From assembly GCF_009727055.1 (NCBI RefSeq), contig NC_052357.1, positions 89,926,645 to 89,990,644 on the forward strand: 64,000 nt of DNA, in the 5' to 3' direction. The position numbers were made by a program, and so were the translations under genes. Source of the stretch: Benincasa hispida. Taxonomy: Eukaryota; Streptophyta; Magnoliopsida; Cucurbitales; Cucurbitaceae. Positions 1 through 10,479 of the stretch are shown in pieces; within the stretch, counting starts at the first letter, position 1, and each line of letters opens with the position of its first letter. Below the pieces are notes generated by a model. The model saw only the letters and a program-made list of their open reading frames with translations. It was not told where the DNA came from and did not search any database.

Positions 1-313
1 TTGGCTCTTGGTAAGCATAAGTGTATCGCTGGGCTTGAACTCTTGCAGTGTTGATTAATATGTTTGCATCAGACATTATTCCAGCCACAGCACATGCAAC
101 ATGATCATCAATTTTGTACATCTTCTCCGTGGAAGTTGAGGTCTGCAGGAGTTTGGAAGTGACCTTCTTTTCACCTACCAAAACAACTCCATCTTTAGAT
201 AATATCCCAATAGCGGAACCTGCATTTCCAATTGCCTCCATTGCATATTCAACCTGGTAAAGACGGCCTTCTGGAGAGAATATTGTTGTTCGGCTATCAT
301 ATCTTCTAGACAT
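1..313 (-). CDS. PAC1: 20S proteasome subunit alpha type-4, N-terminal part (runs off the left edge)
   Basis: Reading the minus strand from the ATG at 313 gives 104 uninterrupted codons that reach base 1. The protein opens [20 protein letters not shown], the alpha-subunit N-terminal signature (YDS...[13 protein letters not shown]) that gates the 20S core. It continues through [31 protein letters not shown] and ARVQAQRY, which match plant alpha type-4 (Arabidopsis PAC1) almost residue for residue as I remember it. Alpha subunits are non-catalytic; they form the outer rings of the 20S particle in cytosol and nucleus. The family is about 250 residues, so roughly 145 lie beyond the window. No stop or frameshift is visible. 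A good splice acceptor (TTTTTGTAACAG, ending at 325) sits 11 bases upstream of the ATG, so the 5' UTR is probably split. This is the only clearly functional gene in the window. Confidence 0.95.
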   Translation of the reverse strand, partial: MSRRYDSRTTIFSPEGRLYQVEYAMEAIGNAGSAIGILSKDGVVLVGEKKVTSKLLQTSTSTEKMYKIDDHVACAVAGIMSDANILINTARVQAQRYTYAYQEP

Positions 314-1335
314 TTTTTGTTATCCTGTTACAAAAAGAGCAGGACAGTTAGAATAGATAATCTGGCAGGGCAAGATGAACCCATCAATTGAGCACGGATA
401 TATGGATGGGAGACAAACATGGCAATGCACAGATAACACATCCTTGTTCAACAGAGGGGGAAAAAACAAACAAAACAATGAGGACAATAAAATGTGCTGA
501 ATTTATATATATATATATTTCAACATTTTCAGACACTATGAATTGTATTATAGCTGAGGATCTAGAAATACATTTCTATATTTCCATTGCAAAATCTCCT
601 TCTACCTCTGCCTCTCTCACCCACACCCAAATAACTTCGGTCTATATTACAGAGCAACTTTGTTGTTCCCCCATAATGATCCAAATTTCTACCGTCTATC
701 TTGTAAGAACACAAAAATGAAAAAAATATGATAGTGACAATATTTGTTCTTGCGCATTATAGAGATGCATGAATGAGTGGTCTAGCTTGACAAGTCCATA
801 CTCCAGTCAAGTACTTGTAAGAAATGAATGAATGGTCCAAGGGTTGTTATTATTTTAGTGAGATGCCCCATCTGTAACCTACAACAGGTGTTGAAGTCCG
901 GAAAATGAATTGTACTGTCTTAGGAAATACAATTTTCCAGGCTATCTTCATTGACAATGACAGAGAGAACAAATTGACTAGTACAGAAATTTCCAAAAGA
1001 GGACTCAGTTGAGAATGTATTGGATTTTTCTTCCAACCTCTAGCGTCAAAATAGTTGAATCTAAAATGACACAGAACTTTTCAATCCGGCCTATTGATAA
1101 CAACTACATGTGCATACATTTTGTCAAATAAACGAATAAACGAATTAGAAAACATTTGTTCACCCATCTAAACGATCTCCCAAACCTACTTCTAGCAACT
1201 TGCACTAATCAATTGAAGTAAACCAGCTTTTCAAATCGATTATAAACAGAAAACCTAAAGGCTCACAAAACTTCCACAATATTATTCATGCGTTCGATTG
1301 TTCTTCGACAAGGAGTCCCTTTTGATTGCTCGCAG

Positions 1336-1640
1336 GACCTACTTCTGATTGGTCATCCTTTTGGTGGTACAAAGAAGATGCTTTGATTGGCCTTGGTGCG
1401 GCCTTTCTTTTGGAACCTTTGAGGCGAGCGTAACATGTGTCTTTTTAGAGACTCTTTTTCGTCTTTTGATCATTTTGTGGATTTAGCGTTTTCTACTGCT
1501 TTTCTTTAGTGCAAAATGAAGTATCCTTTTTTCTCATTTCAGCTTATCTTATTTATGCTCTAATTGGGGACTTTTATTGTAAACACCTATTGGTGTTGGG
1601 TTTATCCTGTTATTTCATTCATCAATGAAATATTTCTATT
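1336..1640 (+). mobile_element. 3' end of a LINE (L1-type non-LTR retrotransposon)
   Basis: Plus-strand translation from 1336 gives, with several stops, LLLIGHPFGGTKKML, then LALVRPFFWNL, GERNMCLFRDSFSSFDHFVD and CKMKYPF. This is the Trp/Phe-rich tail (FFWxLWxERNxRxF) that follows the zinc-binding region of plant LINE ORF2 proteins. After the frame come a TGTAAACACC-type trailer and a TTCATCAATGAAA motif near 1618-1630, as at the 3' ends of such elements. Only the last 80 or so codons remain, which fits 5' truncation. It lies inside the putative 5' UTR intron of the proteasome gene, in the opposite orientation. Confidence 0.6.
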
Positions 1641-2387
1641 GGGTCCCTTTGATATTACCCAACAAAGATAATAGGCCAGATGGATAACTGGAAATCTCCA
1701 CGGCCATTTCTGAACTAACACCGTATTCCTTCCTACAGTAAGGCTAGCACCCGTAATTGTAAAGGTTGAATTACAATCACCCAATTCACCAAATAAAATC
1801 CTCCAACTTCTATACCTTCTTAAAGGAAATCTCCGGCATTTTATCCAATTAGAGCAATAATATGAAGAGAAAACTTGAATAAGTGTTAGTCTTCTCTCGT
1901 TGAATGAAAGTGCTTTTCGATTCTTCAACATTTTCTTGAAAGGTAGACACCAAAAAAAGTTCCTTAATAAGGAGAAAACTCAGAAAGTGGCTCCAAGTGC
2001 TCGAGAGGCCAATCAAAAATTGGGCAAGGGAGATAGAAGATTATAATTCGTACAGGAACCTACAACTACAAGTATATTACCAAAACGTTAACTACTAAAT
2101 CATGAAATGGATCGTAAAATCCCAATTCTCGGGCTAAAACTCAAATGCATTTTCAGAATTCCACTGCTATATTCAACTTATAATGACCAATTCTCATATG
2201 CTCGAAGTAAGTTGCCAGAGTTCCCTTTCAAATCACATCCCCTACGCTGACACTCCCCTCGAGGAACAATATTCCATCAAACAAACTTGCAAAAGTCAGC
2301 GTATTACAAATTTGAAACAATTCATAGAGACGAAGTAGAACATCACCTGGAACAGCAAGAAATTGAAGAGAATTATTGTCAGCTAAC
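1641..2387. other. Unassigned sequence
   Basis: No gene or element recognised. A minus-strand open frame of 109 codons (1602-1931) overlaps the LINE trailer and resembles nothing I know; its last third is the complement of that trailer. The plus-strand open frame at 2287-2496 overlaps the putative first exon of the proteasome gene and looks like chance. Confidence 0.3.
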
Positions 2388-2555
2388 CCGCTCGCTCAGA
2401 TCGCTGATGTCGTCAGGAGAAGAACAGATTTGTAATTGGCTGCAAGTTCAGCTACAAAGGCACCGGCTTCTTCCTCAAGAAAACTTCGATCTATAAGTGG
2501 GCTTAGTTACGGTTACGGCCCATGAGAGTTGGGTTTCTTTCGAAATAGCCCAATA
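2388..2555 (-). promoter_or_regulatory. Putative promoter and first non-coding exon of the proteasome gene
   Basis: On the minus strand this stretch has three TGGGCY/RGCCCA boxes (at about 2547-2551, 2518-2523 and 2498-2503), then a TATA-like ACTTATAG at 2498-2491, then CT-rich leader-like DNA ending at a possible donor at 2388. Site II (TGGGCY) elements are typical of plant housekeeping genes, so the block suits a proteasome promoter. The start site is inferred at about 2460; no transcript is available. The Harbinger element begins at 2630, which leaves only about 100-150 bp of original upstream DNA next to the promoter. Confidence 0.45.
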
Positions 2556-2629
2556 ATATTACCAAGTATTTTCATGTTCAGATTTTTACATGAAAAACTC
2601 TCTTAGCCCCTTAAATGTTTTTGAATTAA

Positions 2630-2654
2630 GGAGGTGTTTGATAAATGGGTATGA
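2630..2654 (+). repeat. Left terminal inverted repeat of the Harbinger element
   Basis: It starts GGAGGTGTTTG directly after the target duplication TAA (2627-2629) and pairs imperfectly with 5058-5082. GTGTTTGG/ATA is the usual plant Harbinger terminus. Confidence 0.8.
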
Positions 2655-2910
2655 GTTATTGAGTTAGGTGGGTATTTATTACCCATGTTTGTTAAGCCTA
2701 TAAAGAAAACCTATGAGTTATTAAACCCTTTTTTACCCACTCAAAGCTCTCATTTTTTATCCCCTCAAAACTAGGACCTTTTATATTAATATGGTTGTTT
2801 TCAAAACTTATTAGGGAAATAAGGCTATTTTGAAACTTATTAGAGAAATATTGTTGTTTTGGGAGATCGAAGCTAGAAGTCGAGGATTGAGGATTCGATT
2901 AATGTAGAGG

Positions 2911-3112
2911 TCGAACATTGAGAATTCGACAAACAAAGAAAAACTTGGAAACAATATGTATATTAGGGTTGTCGAAGGTTGAAGTTTCGACATACATAGG
3001 TCGAACATTAATCGAACGTTGAGAACTCGACAAACAAAGAAAAACTTGGAAACAATATGTATAAAGGGTTGTCAAAGGTTGAAGTTTCGACATACATAAG
3101 TCGAAACTTCAA
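2911..3112. repeat. Two-copy tandem repeat, period 101 bp, inside the Harbinger element
   Basis: Unit one starts TCGAACATTGAGAATTCGAC at 2911. Unit two starts TCGAACGTTGAGAACTCGAC at 3012. Both continue through AAAAACTTGGAAACAATATG and a GTCGAAGGTTGAAGTTTCGAC-type segment, with only a few differences. The units contain short inverted pairs (GTCGAA...TTCGAC) that could fold. The same word recurs near 38.16 kb. Confidence 0.85.
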
Positions 3113-3387
3113 CCTCGACAAGTGAAATCTTGCTAATTTTGTGATGAAGATCTTGCTCTAGAAGGAAATCTCACTAGAAATGTGGGTTGAATCTTATTGG
3201 TAAAGTGAGCATCGCTAGGAAAGAAATGCTTGATCTCGCTCTTGAGGAGGATCTCGCTCATGAAGATCCTCATGAGCGAGATCCTCATTGCTTTTTTAGT
3301 ATTTCTATTTACTTGACTTTACTATTTATATTTACTTGACTTTACTACCAACGTGGCTGCTACTTACTTTCAACTAACATTCAGATT

Positions 3388-4111
3388 GGGGGTTCGGCTG
3401 GAACGAGGAGTTCAAATGTGTCCAGGTCGAGAGGGAGATTTTCGATCTTTAGGTTCGGGTAAGATTCTAGAACAAAAAATGTACGGGTACGTGTTATAAT
3501 ATAAATATTAATAATGTGTATATGTATCAATGCAGAGTCATCTCAATACGAAGGGGATGTGGAACAAGTCATTCCCATCTTACGATGACCTCTCCACCGT
3601 ATTTGGGAAAGACAGAGCAGTAGGGTAATCAAGTGAGGACCCATATGTGATGGTGACGAATGCATTTAGAGAGTTTAAAGATGAGATTCGACTTGGATCA
3701 CAGGACTGTCACACACCTAAGGTTCACCAAACAAAATCACCATTAAATCAAGATGAAATAGATGAAGAGCCAGCAGAGCAATCTACAGGTAGAGCGAGTG
3801 TACCTGCCGAGTCATCTCGAGGCAGTAAGAGGAAGAGGCCATCATTCCAAGCTGAAATGATCGACATCATGAGATCGACTGTTGAAATGCAGAGCACACA
3901 CATGGGTAGACTTGCATCGTGGCAAAAGGAGAAGTATGAGCTGGAGTTCGGGCGTCGGAAGGAAGTAGTAAATGGCATATACAACATTGATGGCCTGGAT
4001 GAGGGTGATCAGGTCACCCTTATTGACCTCCTTGTCACAGACATTCAGAAGACAGATTGCTTTCTTACAGTACCGAACACGCACGAAAGAGGTACTGCCT
4101 CTGTCTACTAG
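3388..4111 (+). pseudogene. Myb/SANT-like domain protein of a Harbinger element, broken
   Basis: Known role: plant Harbinger elements carry a Myb/SANT-like protein that helps the transposase bind DNA. The first exon remnant (about 3388-3458) reads GFGWNEEFKCVQVEREIFD, the end of the Myb/SANT-like fold, then a TAG and a donor GTAAG. After an intron of about 80 bp with acceptor TGCAG (ending at 3537), the frame reads KSFPSYDDLSTVFGKDRAVG, the conserved post-Myb block, then a TAA near 3628. From 3650 an open stretch of about 150 codons carries a basic GSKRKRPS tract (possible nuclear signal) and ends VTLIDLLVTDIQKTDCFLTV. The N-terminal half of the Myb domain is not recognisable. The two in-frame stops make it a pseudogene; the intact second exon alone could mislead a gene finder. 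Confidence 0.7.
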
Positions 4112-5057
4112 GAAGAAACATGTAGACTGACCATACCCCTATATTTTATTTATAGTTCTTTTGGATAACAACAAATGGACAATAGACTGTCATGTCGAAA
4201 AGAATGATAACTTTTGCATACATCATTACATGTATTTTTTGTGTTTGTGTTATGAAACGGATATTATAAGTATCGAAAAGAACATATATTTTGTGAATTT
4301 TTTTTGGAAACGGCCACATGTTCGGTCGGTTCATATTATTTTTGTGATCTTATGAAAAATGTTACTGTACTACATCACATTCTCACCATCATAATCAAAT
4401 GAAAGGTAATTATCCTATGTACAATTTCAATTTCAAATATACTATCCATATTATATAAAAATAAACTGTATGATATGTGAAATAATAAAGTTAAGTTAGC
4501 AAGATTCAATATATATACATACAATATACCAATTAGTAATTGGGATAATTACCTTCAATATATATATAAACATTCAATATATATACATACAATATACAAT
4601 ATACCAATTAATTGAGCAGCAATATGAAATATATTTTGTTGGTATGTTTTACCGATTGAAGAGAATTAAAATTACTACAGTTTTTGAAAAGAATATATGA
4701 AAAATAATCTATTATGTTCTACAAATTGAGAAAAAAAAATTGAGATTGTCCGGTTTATGTCATAAATGATTTGAGAAAATACGTGTATATTTGAAAATTA
4801 ATCAACAATAGCAAAGCATAAAACCAAAAAAAATAAAAGAATGAAATAAAAACCAAACAGAAAAAAATAGAACTAATCTCATTCACAAAAAACTGCATCA
4901 GATCCCCAACTCAACTCAACTCAACTCTACACAACAAACATAGACAATAATTACCAACTCAATTCAACTCTGCAAACAAACACGGACAATTTATCTCCCC
5001 AGATAATTTAACTCTCCAGATAATAATTACCAACTCAACTCAACTCAACTCTCTCTG
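4112..5057. other. AT-rich 3' part of the Harbinger element with AACTC-type subterminal repeats
   Basis: No gene. At 4515-4610 there are repeated ATATATACATACAATATAC words. From about 4900 to 5055 three clusters of CAACTCAACTCAACTC are separated by ACAATTTATC/CCAGATAATT words. Dense subterminal repeats are where Harbinger proteins are known to bind; that role is an inference here. Confidence 0.5.
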
Positions 5058-5082
5058 CTTTTATCACATACCAAACACACCC
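5058..5082 (-). repeat. Right terminal inverted repeat of the Harbinger element
   Basis: It reads TACCAAACACACCC at the right edge and is followed by the TAA target duplication (5083-5085). Its reverse complement GGGTGTGTTTGG matches the left end apart from small differences. Confidence 0.8.
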
Positions 5083-5085
5083 TAA

Positions 5086-5549
5086 GAGTTTTTCATTGAA
5101 GGCTTTAGATAATTTTAGACAATTTTATCATTCTTTCTATTTTTTAGTAAATTCGTTTTTCTTAGATAATGAGCCATTTTTTCTTTTAGTCAATAATGAG
5201 CCCTTTTTTTCATGTATTTAAAAGTTTATTTTTAAAATAAATGGAATATGGAAAACAATAGTGATGAGTCTACAATTAAGGTCTTCTGTGTAGAAAACCC
5301 TTTCATGTTTGTATAGTTCTTTTTCTTTTTCTAATTTTATTGTTCTTTCACTGTTGGAGATGTTGATTTTTCTCATGGAGCTTGTGTTATAGGACGGGTA
5401 GTATGTGTGAAGAAGGAAGTAACGAAAAAAATTGTGAGCTAAATGGGGATGGGTTCCCATCCTCATTATCCCTCCCGCTTATTTTTATTATTATTATTAT
5501 TATAGACACACCTTTGAATTAATTTAATATACATACGATATACTAATAT
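5086..5549. other. Unassigned AT-rich sequence
   Basis: This is flanking DNA between the Harbinger right end and the Copia LTR. A minus-strand open frame of 82 codons at 5218-5466 has no recognisable motif. A short (ATT)n run lies near 5486-5505. Confidence 0.3.
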
Positions 5550-5819
5550 TGTATGCGTAATGAAATAAGAAGAATATGAACAACAATATAACAATGAAAG
5601 CAAGACAAGAGAGAAAAGTAGAATAGAAGAAGTAGAGAGCTAATATTGAACTCAATTGTGGTGTCCTCTACAAAGGTACCTTACAATCCTATTTATAGGG
5701 CATGGTGGAGTGTATGTGTTACAAAGTAAAAGTTAATGGGGAGGTTATGGGATTAGATAACCTATGAAGGTTATGGGTACGTTATAACATAAATAAGTTA
5801 TGGATATCTAAATATTACA
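5550..5819 (-). repeat. 3' LTR of the minus-strand Copia element (about 270 bp)
   Basis: On the minus strand it starts TGTAATATTTAGATATCC after the purine tract and ends CATTACGCATACA (TG...CA). A TATA box (TATAAATA, complement of 5690-5697) precedes a probable start in the GGTACCTTTGTAGAGGAC segment and CT-rich R/U5 DNA. The boundaries are inferred from TG/CA and the purine tract because the partner LTR is missing. Confidence 0.55.
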
Positions 5820-6049
5820 TTTATATTACTCCTTTTTAGATATTGATAGTATGTAAAATAAATGTCCTGTTAAAACCTTACTAGGAAAAGACCTAATGGG
5901 AAAAAGTTCTTAATGAAGGGAAAACAGTACATTATTTTATATACTTCAGTGGCTGTCTCATTAAAAACCTTGCTTATCAAAACCTTGTGAGAAAAACAAT
6001 AGTCAAGGGCAAAAAGCGTATAGTATTTTTACTCCCTCTCATGAATACA

Positions 6050-9000
6050 TCACGTGAGTTCTCTGAGTTGTTGCATTTTAATGTTGTGCACCAACTTTTC
6101 GAATGTTGGTGTGGGTAGTGCCTTTGTAAGTAAGTCCACCAAGTTGTCTTTTGAAGGAATTTGTTGAACACTAATGTCGCCATATACTTCAAAGTCATGT
6201 GTGTAGAAGAGTTTTTGTGAGATATGCTTTGTTCTATTTCCTTTTATATACACACCTTTGATTTGAGCTAAATGTGCAGTATTGTCTTCAAATAATATCG
6301 TTGGTAAATTTTTACCGGAAGACAAGCCACAAGTTCCTCGAATATGATGAGTCATTGACCTCAACCACATACATTCCCTACGAGTTTTTCATGAATTGTA
6401 AAAAATTCTGCATGATTTGAGGAAGTGGCTGTGATGGTTTTCTTACAGAACGCCACGAATAACAGTTCCTCCACATGTAAACAGATAATTTGTTTGAGAT
6501 CTGGCTTTGTGTGGATCAGATAAATATCCAACATCTGCATAGCCAACTAGATCAAAGTTTGATTTGTTTAAATAAAACTAACCCATATCATTCGTTCTTT
6601 GAAGATAATGGAGTACATATTTAACTCCGTTCCAATGTCTTTTTGCTGGAAAATAACTATATTTTGCTAATAAATTTACTGAGAATGTTATATTCGGTCT
6701 TGTGTTGTTAGCAAGATACATTAGTGCACCTATTGCCCTAGATATGGCACTTTAGGACCAAGTAGTTCTTCATTATCTTCTCGAGGCAAAATATATCCTT
6801 TTTCATATCTAGTGATTGAACTACCAATGGAATATTCAATGGGTGTGCTTTGTCCATGTAAAATATTTTTAAAATCTTTTATGTATATGTCGATTGATGA
6901 ATAAAAATTCCATTGGCTAAATGCTCAATTTGCAAATCAAGGTAAAATTTTGGTTTTCCAAGATCTTTCATCTTAAATTCTTTTACGAGATATACTATTG
7001 CCTTTAAAAGCTCTTCAGGAGTACCAATTATATTCAAATCATCAATATATACAGCTATAATAGCAAACCCTAACTGTGATTTCTTAATAAAAACACATGG
7101 ACGAATTGGATTATTTTGATAACCTTCTTTCAATAAATATTCACTTAGACAATTATACTACATTCGTCTTGATTGTTTCAATCCATATAATGATCTCTGT
7201 AATTTGATCGAATACAATTTTCTATAACTTGAATTACATGATTCAGGTATCTTAAATCCTTTAGGGATTTTCTTATAGATTTTATTTTCTAGAGATATAT
7301 ATAGATATGTTGTGACAACATCCATAAGATGCATGTCAAACTTTTCATATATAGTCAGGCTAATTAAATAACTTAATGTAATAACATCCACCACAAGGGA
7401 ATATGTTTCCTCTTAATCAATGCTTGGTCTTTGAGGAAATTCTTGTGCAACAAGTTGTGTTTTATATGTTGTGATCTCATTATTTTCATTTCTTTTACGT
7501 ACAAATACCTATTTGTATCCCATGGGTTTTACACTTTTAGGTTTATGGACTATAGGTAGAAAAACCTCACGTTTTGAAAGTGATTTTAATTCTGCTTGGA
7601 TGACTTCTCTCTACTTAAGCCAATCCTTTCTATGATGACATTCTTGAACAGGTCTAGGTTTAGAATCCACATTTTCATGAATGATATCATGGACAACACT
7701 ATAAGAAAAAATGTTGTCTATAACTACATCAGTTCTATTCCATCTTTTTCCTATCATGATATAATTTGTCGAGATCTCATTGTTATCTTCATATATTTGA
7801 GTCTCTTCAACATTTTTATCATTAGTCATGTCCAGGTTTCTTCTTGAATGTTCCCATATCCATTTGAGTCATTTCGACTATTGATTACTTTTCTTTTTCG
7901 AGGATTTTTATCCTTTGAACCTATTGGTCTACATGCTTCTGGCATACCGTTGACTCATTAGTTGTAACAACTTGTTGAGTTAAGATTTCAATTCTAGATG
8001 GAGCATTTGCAACTGAAATATATGATTCAGTCACTTTCTTAGTATCTATAAATGCATTTGACATTTGGTTTGCTTGCTTTGTAAATAAATTACCTTTCAA
8101 ACTTCTAAATAAGACAATAACGATACATTTCAGGTAATTTTATTTTCCAACTTCTTAATTTCTCCCTTAATGTTGGAAAAGTTGTCTCATTAAAATGACA
8201 ATCAACAAATCATGTAGTAAATACATCACCTGTTAGGGGTTCAAGATATCTAATAATTGATGGGGAATCAAATCCGACATATATTCCTAACCTCCTTTGA
8301 GATCCTATTTTAGTATGTTGTGGTGGGGCAATTGAAACATATATTGCACAACCAAAATTCACAAATGAAAAATATTTGACTCCTGGTCATAAGCTAATTT
8401 TATTGGAGAGTACTTATAATAGATGTTAATCTTATGCATATAAGTGACGCTCATACAAAATAGCATAACCTCATAAAAATATTGAAAGTTTTGCTCTCAT
8501 AAGTAATGGTCTAGCAATTAATTGTAAGTATTTAATAAATGATAATGCTAAACTATTTTGTGTATGAACATGAGCTACAGGATGTTCAACATTTATCCCT
8601 ATTGACATGTAGTAACTGTTAAATGCTTGGGATGTAAATTCACCAACGTTATCAAGTCGAATGCTTTTGATTGCATAATCAGGAAACTGTGCTCTTAATT
8701 TGATTATTTGAGCAAGTAATCTTGCAAATGCAAGATTTTGACTTGATAATAAACACACATGTGACCATCAACTGAATGCGTCAATTAAAACCATGAAGTA
8801 TCTAAATTGTTTGCTTGGTAGATCAATAGATCTACATATGTCACCATGAATTCGTTCTAAAAATATTGGCGATTCAATTTCCACTTTAGCTGGTGATGGT
8901 CTTGAGAGTAAACAACGCATGATAATTCATTAGATTGAAGAATCTTCTGGTTCTTTAATGGATGTTCATGAGAATTTTCAATAATTCTTCTCATCATTAT

Positions 9001-9507
9001 TTACCTAAGATGACCCAATCGATCATGCCAGACATTGAACATATCTAGATTCATGAACTTCCAGTTCATGGTTGCATATGTTTCAATTACTCGTATATAA
9101 GTATAATATAATTCAGAAGAAAAAGCAGGTAGTGTTTCCAATATACGTTTTCCATGTGAAACAATAGATGTAATATAAAGATATTCTATATTATTCTTAT
9201 TGTTGGTTTCAACATGATAACCATTTTCACTTATATCTTTGAAACTCAATAGATTTCTTTTTAACTTACTAGAGAACAAATCATTATTAATTGTGAATTT
9301 TGTTCCTTTAGGCAAAATAAGATTTGCTTTTCCAAAACCTTCAATCAAGTTTGTAGGACCGGATATTATATTGAAATTTTCTTCAAGCATTGTCAATTTA
9401 TGAAAATATTTTTTACTTTTAAGTATTGTATACGTAGTTGCACTATCTACCAAGCGCAAGTCTTCATTTTTCATCTTTGGGTCAACAAAAATATGAGAAA
9501 TATCCAT
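6050..9507 (-). pseudogene. Copia pol polyprotein, broken
   Basis: Protease: VDSATTYTILKSKKYF (about 9445-9400), the variant D-S-A-T active-site form usual in this lineage. GAG-pre-integrase: VWHDRLGHLR before a stop near 9001. Integrase: the KSIRLDNVGEFTS segment (about 8640-8680; GGEF changed to VGEF), then the SRRLGIYVGFDSPS block at about 8250-8310. RT: QLVAQEFPQRP, RSLYGLKQSRRM and the catalytic VYIDDLNIIGTPEE (YIDD intact, near 7045). RNase H: FEDNTAHLAQ, GNRTKHIS and the closing DNLVDLLTKALP near 6110. The pieces lie in different frames with stops between them. The copy cannot encode the polyprotein but keeps the layout of a full-length element. Confidence 0.85.
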
Positions 9508-9790
9508 GAATTTTCATTTAAAATAATGATTACAAAAAGTCTCAAATCAAAATTAACTTGTAAATACAAAAATAAATAAATAAATAAAACATAAATTAAT
9601 ATTAGTTTTAGACATTATCAAAATTAAAATGAAGTATTTGCTACTCTTTGAATGTCATCAATTTTCTCTTCAGGAGACTCAAAGAAGTCAGCAACATCCA
9701 AATGTGTCATGTTTGAAGGCCCTTTTAAAATAATATTAGTCTTCTCCACCTCATACCGAGCTACTACCATCTCTAACTTTCTTGATTAAT

Positions 9791-10479
9791 CTTGGAAGAT
9801 TTCTTGGAAAAGACTAGCTCTAGTACTAGTTGTTATGAGACATTATGCAAACTAATAGGTCTATAGTCTCCAACAGAAAAAGGGAAAGCCCAAGAGAAAA
9901 GATTTTACCTGCCTAATTTTCTACTCGTGGTAGGTGCCATCTGTGAACCTAAACAAACCACGTTGTAAAAGACTTAAACAAATGATGAGGAAATTGGTTT
10001 CTTCCTCATTCAGACTTCAAAGAAATAGGTTTGTTCTTTCCTTTCTCTCTCTATCATTCTCTCTCAGCTTTCTTCTTCAGTTTTGATTTTCTGGGTTAAT
10101 CGATGAAGATGATCAAGGATTCAAGCATGCAAATTGACAAAAATGAGGAGTAGAAGAAGAGGAATACAAAGATTATAATGGTTCGATCTCGAAGACCTAT
10201 GTACACTCTACAAAGGTATGAAGATCTCTTTATTCAAGCTTTCTAAGTTGTATATTATAGATCTCTCTCTCTGATTACCCTAATATTTTCAGCACATATG
10301 AATTGATTTAATAGTTCACTATATTTATAAGTAGATAGTTAGTTCAATTGTTAGTTTGTTTTAGCTAACTTTCTAATAGTTGTTTTTGTTTCTTGTGTGA
10401 GGTGAACTGGAAGAGGATGTCTCAGTTGGATCTTGAGCTGTTCAAAGGTAAATTTTAGCTCAATTTCTTTACAGGAATA
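9791..10479. other. Unassigned sequence
   Basis: No element boundary or gene recognised. 10020-10100 is CT-rich and 10200-10350 has an LTR-like look (CTCTACAAAGGTA, then a TATA-like ATATTTATAAG), but no second copy exists in the window to confirm an LTR. Confidence 0.3.

Larger units (their letters stand above)
325..2387 (-). other. Probable 5' UTR intron of the proteasome gene
   Basis: The acceptor next to the coding exon (AG at 326-325) needs an upstream exon. The nearest promoter-like DNA on the same strand is at 2.39-2.55 kb, where a candidate donor G/GTTAGC lies at 2387-2381. Known: plant proteasome genes often carry a 5' UTR intron. Inference: the intron is about 2 kb, enlarged by a LINE tail (1336-1640). 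Apart from that, 330-1330 is AT-rich and I see no gene or repeat in it; the short open frame at 388-720 is low-complexity. A nearer, unrecognised first exon is possible. Confidence 0.45.
2630..5082 (+). mobile_element. PIF/Harbinger-type DNA transposon, non-autonomous (2.45 kb)
   Basis: The element is bounded by imperfect terminal inverted repeats: left GGAGGTGTTTGATAAATGGG, right (reverse complement) GGGTGTGTTTGGTATGTGAT. It is flanked by a 3-bp TAA duplication (2627-2629 and 5083-5085), the size and TWA type known for PIF/Harbinger. Inside is a broken plus-strand gene with a Myb/SANT-like accessory protein signature, the second gene usual in this superfamily. I find no DDE transposase, so the copy would depend on another element. 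The interior also holds a 101-bp tandem duplication and AT-rich filler. The right subterminal region is a run of AACTC-type repeats, mirrored by GAGTT words at the left end. Confidence 0.85.
5550..9790 (-). mobile_element. Ty1/copia retrotransposon, minus strand, 3' LTR kept, 5' LTR not found
   Basis: From right to left it shows a gag tail (about 9650-9780), protease, GAG-pre-integrase, integrase, reverse transcriptase and RNase H, then a purine tract (AAAAAGGAG at about 5836-5828 on the minus strand) and a short LTR. This PR-INT-RT-RNaseH order is diagnostic of Copia. No second LTR copy is seen to the right up to 10.4 kb, so the 5' end was probably lost. The coding region has many stops and frameshifts. 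Confidence 0.85.

Noticed and set aside
1602..1931. Minus-strand open frame of 109 codons
   Set aside because: It overlaps the LINE 3' trailer in reverse and matches no family I recognise; probably a chance frame.
2287..2496. Plus-strand open frame of 69 codons
   Set aside because: It is the complement of the likely non-coding first exon and promoter of the proteasome gene.
10200..10345. Possible 5' LTR of the minus-strand Copia element at 5.5-9.8 kb
   Set aside because: It shares only CTCTACAAAGGTA and a TATA-like word with the LTR at 5550-5819; no alignment extends beyond these.
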